Assembly: GCA_022561895.1 (NCBI GenBank)
Contig: JADFQH010000130.1
Span: forward strand, 1-8,129
Source of the DNA: Methanobacteriota archaeon
GTDB taxonomy: Archaea > Halobacteriota > Halobacteria > Halobacteriales > Halalkalicoccaceae
Length of the DNA stretch: 8,129 nucleotides
Direction of reading: 5' to 3'
A model generated the notes under the pieces. It was given only the letters and a program-made list of their open reading frames with translations, did no database searches and was not told the DNA's origin. Made by a program: the position numbers and the translations under genes. The first letter of the stretch is position 1. The number at the start of each line of letters is the position of its first letter. Shown here in pieces: positions 5,430 to 8,129 of this stretch.

Positions 5430-7423
5430 CACTCGTTCCTCCGTGCGGTGAGCGTCCCATCGCTACTGATCTCTCCGACCCACTCGGGCGAAAGGACGGT
5501 CGTGCTTTCGGCCTGTTCTAACACTGCGGGGCCCTCAATCTGCGTCTCGGGGGCCAGCCGATCGCGGTCGTAGATCGTCGTTTCCCGATAGCCCACCTCG
5601 GGGAAGTACGCCTCGCGCGTCCCCAGTTCGGCCGTCCCCTCGCCCTCGTACTCGATCTTCGGGGAATCTTGTAGAGCTGTCGCCGTCACTCGCAGATTGA
5701 CGAGTTCGACCGACTCGTCCATCCGGTATCCATACGAGCGGTCGTGCGCCGCGTGAAACCGTGTTTCCAACTCGTCGGCGTCGAACTCGCCCAGTGAAAC
5801 GGTGAGTTCGAAGCTCTGGCCGACGTAACGAAGATCCGCCCCACGGGAGATCTCCGGCTCGCCGGTCGCCGTCTCACCGCGAACGCGGGCTTCGAGCTCG
5901 TCGTAGATCCCCTCGATCTCCTCCGTCTCGGCCTCGTCCAACGGAGCGCGATGAGTCCTGACGGCGTCGTGTTTCTCGTCGGCCGAAAGCAGGCCAAAGG
6001 CCGAGAGCACGCCCGCCGGTCGGGGGACGACTACCCGCTCGATGTCGAGCGAGTCGGCGAGTGCAACCGCGTGCATCGGTCCCGCGCCGCCGAACGCCAC
6101 GAGCGAAAACCCGCGGGGATCGTAGCCTCTCTCGACTGTTACCGCTCGAACCGCACGCGCCATGTTCGCGTTCGCCACGCGATAGACGCCGCGGGCGGCT
6201 TCGAGTGCGCCCTCCAGTCCGGCTTCCGTAGCCAGGTCGGCAAGCGCCCCGCGGGCCGCCTCGATATCGAGCGTGAGTTCGCCGCCCAGCGCAGTATCCG
6301 AGCCGATATACCCGAGAACGACGTTGGCGTCCGTCATCGTCGCGCGCTCGCCGCCCTTGCCATAGCAAGCTGGCCCCGGCTGTGCACCCGCAGAGCGGGG
6401 CCCGACCCGGAGTGCCCCCCCGGAGTCGACCCACGCGATCGAGCCGCCGCCAGCACCCACAGTGTTGACGTCGACCATCGGCACTCCAATGGGAACCCCG
6501 TCGATTTTCGAACTCGTTGTCCGCTCGATCTCCCCTTCGCGCACGAGGCTCACGTCGCTCGACGTTCCACCCATGTCGAAGGTAACGAGCCCCTTTTCGT
6601 CCCCTACCGCCGCCTTTGCACCAACGACGCCCGCCGCCGGCCCCGAGAGCGTGGTGGTGACGGCGTGCCTTCTCACTGTGTCGGCCTCGGCGATCCCCCC
6701 GTTCGACTGCATGATTTTTGGAACTGGAACGCCCGTTTCACTGGCGCGCTCCGCGAGCCGCCCGACGTAGCGGTCGATCGCGGGCGTCACGTAGGCATCG
6801 ACCGCCGTGGTCGAGGTCCGCTCGAACTCGCGGAACTCCGCGAGCACCTCGCTCGACACCGAGATCGGAACCGCCAGCTCCTCCCGGAGGACCTCCGCGA
6901 CCGCCCGCTCGTTTTCGTCGTGGGCGTAGGCGTGAAGCAGGCAGACCGCGACGCTCTCGACATCCGAGCCGATCTCGCGCGCGAGCTCGCGGACCTCGCG
7001 CTCGTCGACCGCCCGCTCGATTCCGTCGGGAGTCGCGCGCTCTCCGATCTCGTACCGGCGTTTTCGCGGAACCAGCGGTTCGGATTTTTCTACATCCAGA
7101 TCGTAGAGATCGGGTCGGGCCTGCCGGCCGATTTCGAGGACATCTCGAAATCCCTCGGTGGTGACGAGCGCCGTCTTCGCTCCATCACGTTCGAGCAGCG
7201 CGTTCACCGAGACGGTCATCGCATGCGAGAAGGCGTCGATCTCCTCACGAGCTACCCCCGCCTTTTCGCAGGCTTTTTCGATCCCCTCCATCACGCCAAC
7301 GCTTTGATCCTCGGTGCTCGGTACCTTCGCCGTCGTGAGGTCGCTTTCCGTATACAGCGCCACGTCAGTGAACGTCCCGCCGACGTCGACCCCGATGTGT
7401 GTCGTGTTCGTCATTTTCATCAT
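5429..7423 (-). CDS. hyuA: Hydantoinase A / oxoprolinase subunit A family protein (ATP-binding subunit)
   Basis: This 664-residue protein is the ATP-binding partner of HyuB and has the usual family length. It carries an actin/ASKHA-type first phosphate loop GVDVGGTFTD (11-20), the MTVSVNALLER segment (69-79), EVLAEFREFERTSTTAVDAY (192-211), the SGPAAGVVGA motif (260-269), the second phosphate motif TFDMGGTSSDVS (281-292), VGAGGGSIAWVD (322-333), and GPRSAGAQPGPACYGKGG, all intact. The residue before TVSVNA is A68-M69 where many relatives have Gly-Thr/Thr-Thr, a mild variation. Start codons at 7423, 7420 and 7414 are all in frame; 7423 overlaps the upstream stop (ATGA), but none has a clear ribosome site, so ATG 7414 (MTNTTHIG) is a real alternative. 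The gene is coupled to hyuB by TGATG. It is annotated as functional; the carbonyl or cyclic-amide substrate is unknown. Confidence 0.94.
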   Translation of the reverse strand: MMKMTNTTHIGVDVGGTFTDVALYTESDLTTAKVPSTEDQSVGVMEGIEKACEKAGVAREEIDAFSHAMTVSVNALLERDGAKTALVTTEGFRDVLEIGRQARPDLYDLDVEKSEPLVPRKRRYEIGERATPDGIERAVDEREVRELAREIGSDVESVAVCLLHAYAHDENERAVAEVLREELAVPISVSSEVLAEFREFERTSTTAVDAYVTPAIDRYVGRLAERASETGVPVPKIMQSNGGIAEADTVRRHAVTTTLSGPAAGVVGAKAAVGDEKGLVTFDMGGTSSDVSLVREGEIERTTSSKIDGVPIGVPMVDVNTVGAGGGSIAWVDSGGALRVGPRSAGAQPGPACYGKGGERATMTDANVVLGYIGSDTALGGELTLDIEAARGALADLATEAGLEGALEAARGVYRVANANMARAVRAVTVERGYDPRGFSLVAFGGAGPMHAVALADSLDIERVVVPRPAGVLSAFGLLSADEKHDAVRTHRAPLDEAETEEIEGIYDELEARVRGETATGEPEISRGADLRYVGQSFELTVSLGEFDADELETRFHAAHDRSYGYRMDESVELVNLRVTATALQDSPKIEYEGEGTAELGTREAYFPEVGYRETTIYDRDRLAPETQIEGPAVLEQAESTTVLSPEWVGEISSDGTLTARRNE
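5437..5442 (-). promoter_or_regulatory. Shine-Dalgarno site of hyuB
   Basis: GGAGGA on the minus strand ends 7 nt before the ATG at 5429, within the last codons of hyuA. The spacing favours ATG 5429 over the GTG at 5432. Confidence 0.75.
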
Positions 7424-7713
7424 ACTATGAGCGTGTCGTAGATCGTTTGTATGCCGATGATTACCACGACGAGCGTCACGATCGCTCCCAAGGCGTTCTG
7501 GAGCCGGGAGTTCGTATGCTCGCCGAGCAGTCCCTCGTTGTTCATCGCGGAGATGAGAAACAGCGCCAGAATCGGGAGCAAGATCCCGTTTGCGACCTGT
7601 GCGAAGACGATCACTTCTACGGGATCGTAGCCCAGTCCCGAAAAAACAGTACCAGTACCCAGAATGGTGAGCCAGATCGCTCTAAATCGCACTGATTTCA
7701 GGTCGCGTTCCCA
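7420..7713 (-). pseudogene. Remnant of an NRAMP-family (Mn/Fe-type) metal-ion transporter, C-terminal third or less
   Basis: About 97 residues starting at WERDLKSVRF match the last three membrane helices of NRAMP-like transporters as I know them: a helix ending in a GYDPVE turn, the AQVANGILLPILALFL helix, the conserved MNN...LG..TNS loop, and the terminal helix. A complete protein would be roughly 400 residues with a DPGN motif in helix 1 and an M-P-H type motif in helix 6; these are missing, so this piece cannot transport metal. Its position directly before hyuA, with overlapping codons, is what one expects of an intact NRAMP gene leading this operon. Confidence 0.6.
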
Positions 7714-8129
7714 GCCGAGCGCCCCGGCGGCACCCAAGAGCAGGAGAAGCGAGCCCCCTCGTAAATGTTTCAAAAACAACCACAAGCCCATCGCCAGACA
7801 GGGCGCGAACAGGTTTTCCGAGGCGAAGATCGTCGCGTAGTAAACGTGGGGAAAGTAGAAAACTGCAAAGAGGGCCGCAACCCTTGAAAAACCTTCCGAC
7901 AAAACCTCGCGTGCCAAGTAGTACGTGAGAAGGCAGCTTAGGGCCCCCAAGGCACAGAAAGCCAAATATGCAGACACATAGTTCTCTCCAAAAATGTAGT
8001 ACACACCCGCTAGGAACAACGGAAATCCGGGAGCGCGAAACGACGTGCCTTGGCCTGCTGAATTCCCATAGCCGTAACCGGCTCCGCTAGCAACGCGAAG
8101 CGCCAAGGTGTTGTACTCGCGCCCATCGG
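7420..8129 (-). CDS. Chimeric membrane ORF: GT39/ArnT-like glycosyltransferase N-terminal region fused to NRAMP-family C-terminus (partial)
   Basis: The frame is open from the right window edge (first whole codon at 8127) to a TGA at 7420-7422, so the true start is outside. Counting from the TTG at 8106, residues 1-115 look like the first part of a GT39/ArnT-type lipid-linked sugar transferase: upstream DGREYNTLA with the loop aspartate and tyrosine, then GAGYGYG, TSFRAPGFPLFLAGVYYIFG (21-40), a LLTYYLARE helix end (59-67), and YYATIFASENLF (89-100). From about 132 on it is NRAMP-like: WERDLKSVRFR (132-142), GYDPVEVIVFAQVANGILLP (159-178), MNNEGLLGEHTNS (188-200) and a final hydrophobic helix. 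Neither half is complete: the NRAMP metal-binding helices 1 and 6 and the remainder of the transferase are absent. Its stop overlaps the hyuA start by 4 nt. It is a real open frame, but probably a rearrangement product or assembly join and not a working protein. Confidence 0.7.
   Translation of the reverse strand, partial: DGREYNTLALRVASGAGYGYGNSAGQGTSFRAPGFPLFLAGVYYIFGENYVSAYLAFCALGALSCLLTYYLAREVLSEGFSRVAALFAVFYFPHVYYATIFASENLFAPCLAMGLWLFLKHLRGGSLLLLLGAAGALGWERDLKSVRFRAIWLTILGTGTVFSGLGYDPVEVIVFAQVANGILLPILALFLISAMNNEGLLGEHTNSRLQNALGAIVTLVVVIIGIQTIYDTLIV

Noticed and set aside
5951..7441. 496-residue open frame on the plus strand opposite hyuA
   Set aside because: It is an antisense shadow of hyuA with an Arg-rich composition and no motifs, and hyuA is fully supported by conserved motifs.
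1..8129. CRISPR arrays, tRNA or rRNA genes, insertion sequences, attachment sites
   Set aside because: Nearly all of the window is protein-coding, intergenic gaps are at most 166 nt, and I saw no regularly spaced repeats, transposase motifs, cloverleaf-like segments or terminal inverted repeats.

Overview
The window looks like a haloarchaeal (class Halobacteria) chromosome segment. It has high GC over most of its length, densely packed genes, proteins rich in Asp and Glu, TATA-like elements about 28 nt before start codons (the leaderless or short-leader arrangement usual in haloarchaea), and clean Shine-Dalgarno sites only inside an operon. I would not name a genus from the sequence alone.

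Layout, left to right. Positions 1-172 (+) hold the last 56 codons of a hydrophobic protein, possibly a ChrA-type chromate transporter. It converges on, and overlaps by 53 nt, an acyl-CoA synthetase/AMP-ligase (1712 to 120, -) whose extreme C-terminus looks aberrant. A 166-nt divergent intergenic region (1713-1878) separates the ligase from a UbiA-superfamily prenyltransferase (1879-2727, +). A small acidic haloarchaeal-type protein of unknown function follows (2769-3140, +), with a well-placed TATA box. It meets the left-hand operon end to end: the two convergent stop codons are 1 nt apart and lie inside an imperfect 12-bp inverted repeat.

The right half (3142-8129, -) reads as one transcription unit with overlapping stop/start codons at every junction: an unusual membrane ORF, then hyuA, hyuB and an Asp/Glu-racemase-superfamily (maleate isomerase-like) gene. 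HyuA and HyuB should form an ATP-dependent hydantoinase/oxoprolinase-type amidohydrolase. The racemase-family enzyme probably supplies or processes its substrate, which cannot be identified from sequence.

The most striking feature is the membrane ORF at the right edge. Its upstream part reads as the N-terminal region of a GT39/ArnT-type glycosyltransferase, and its last ~97 residues read as the C-terminal end of an NRAMP-family metal-ion transporter, joined in frame near 7711-7770. NRAMP-like genes do occur next to hydantoinase/oxoprolinase-type genes (for example ycsG in the Bacillus subtilis ycsF-kipA region), so the likely history is that an NRAMP gene heading the hyu operon lost its 5' part and was joined to an unrelated glycosyltransferase gene. 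An assembly error is the main alternative. I found no RNA genes, CRISPR arrays, insertion sequences or replication origins.
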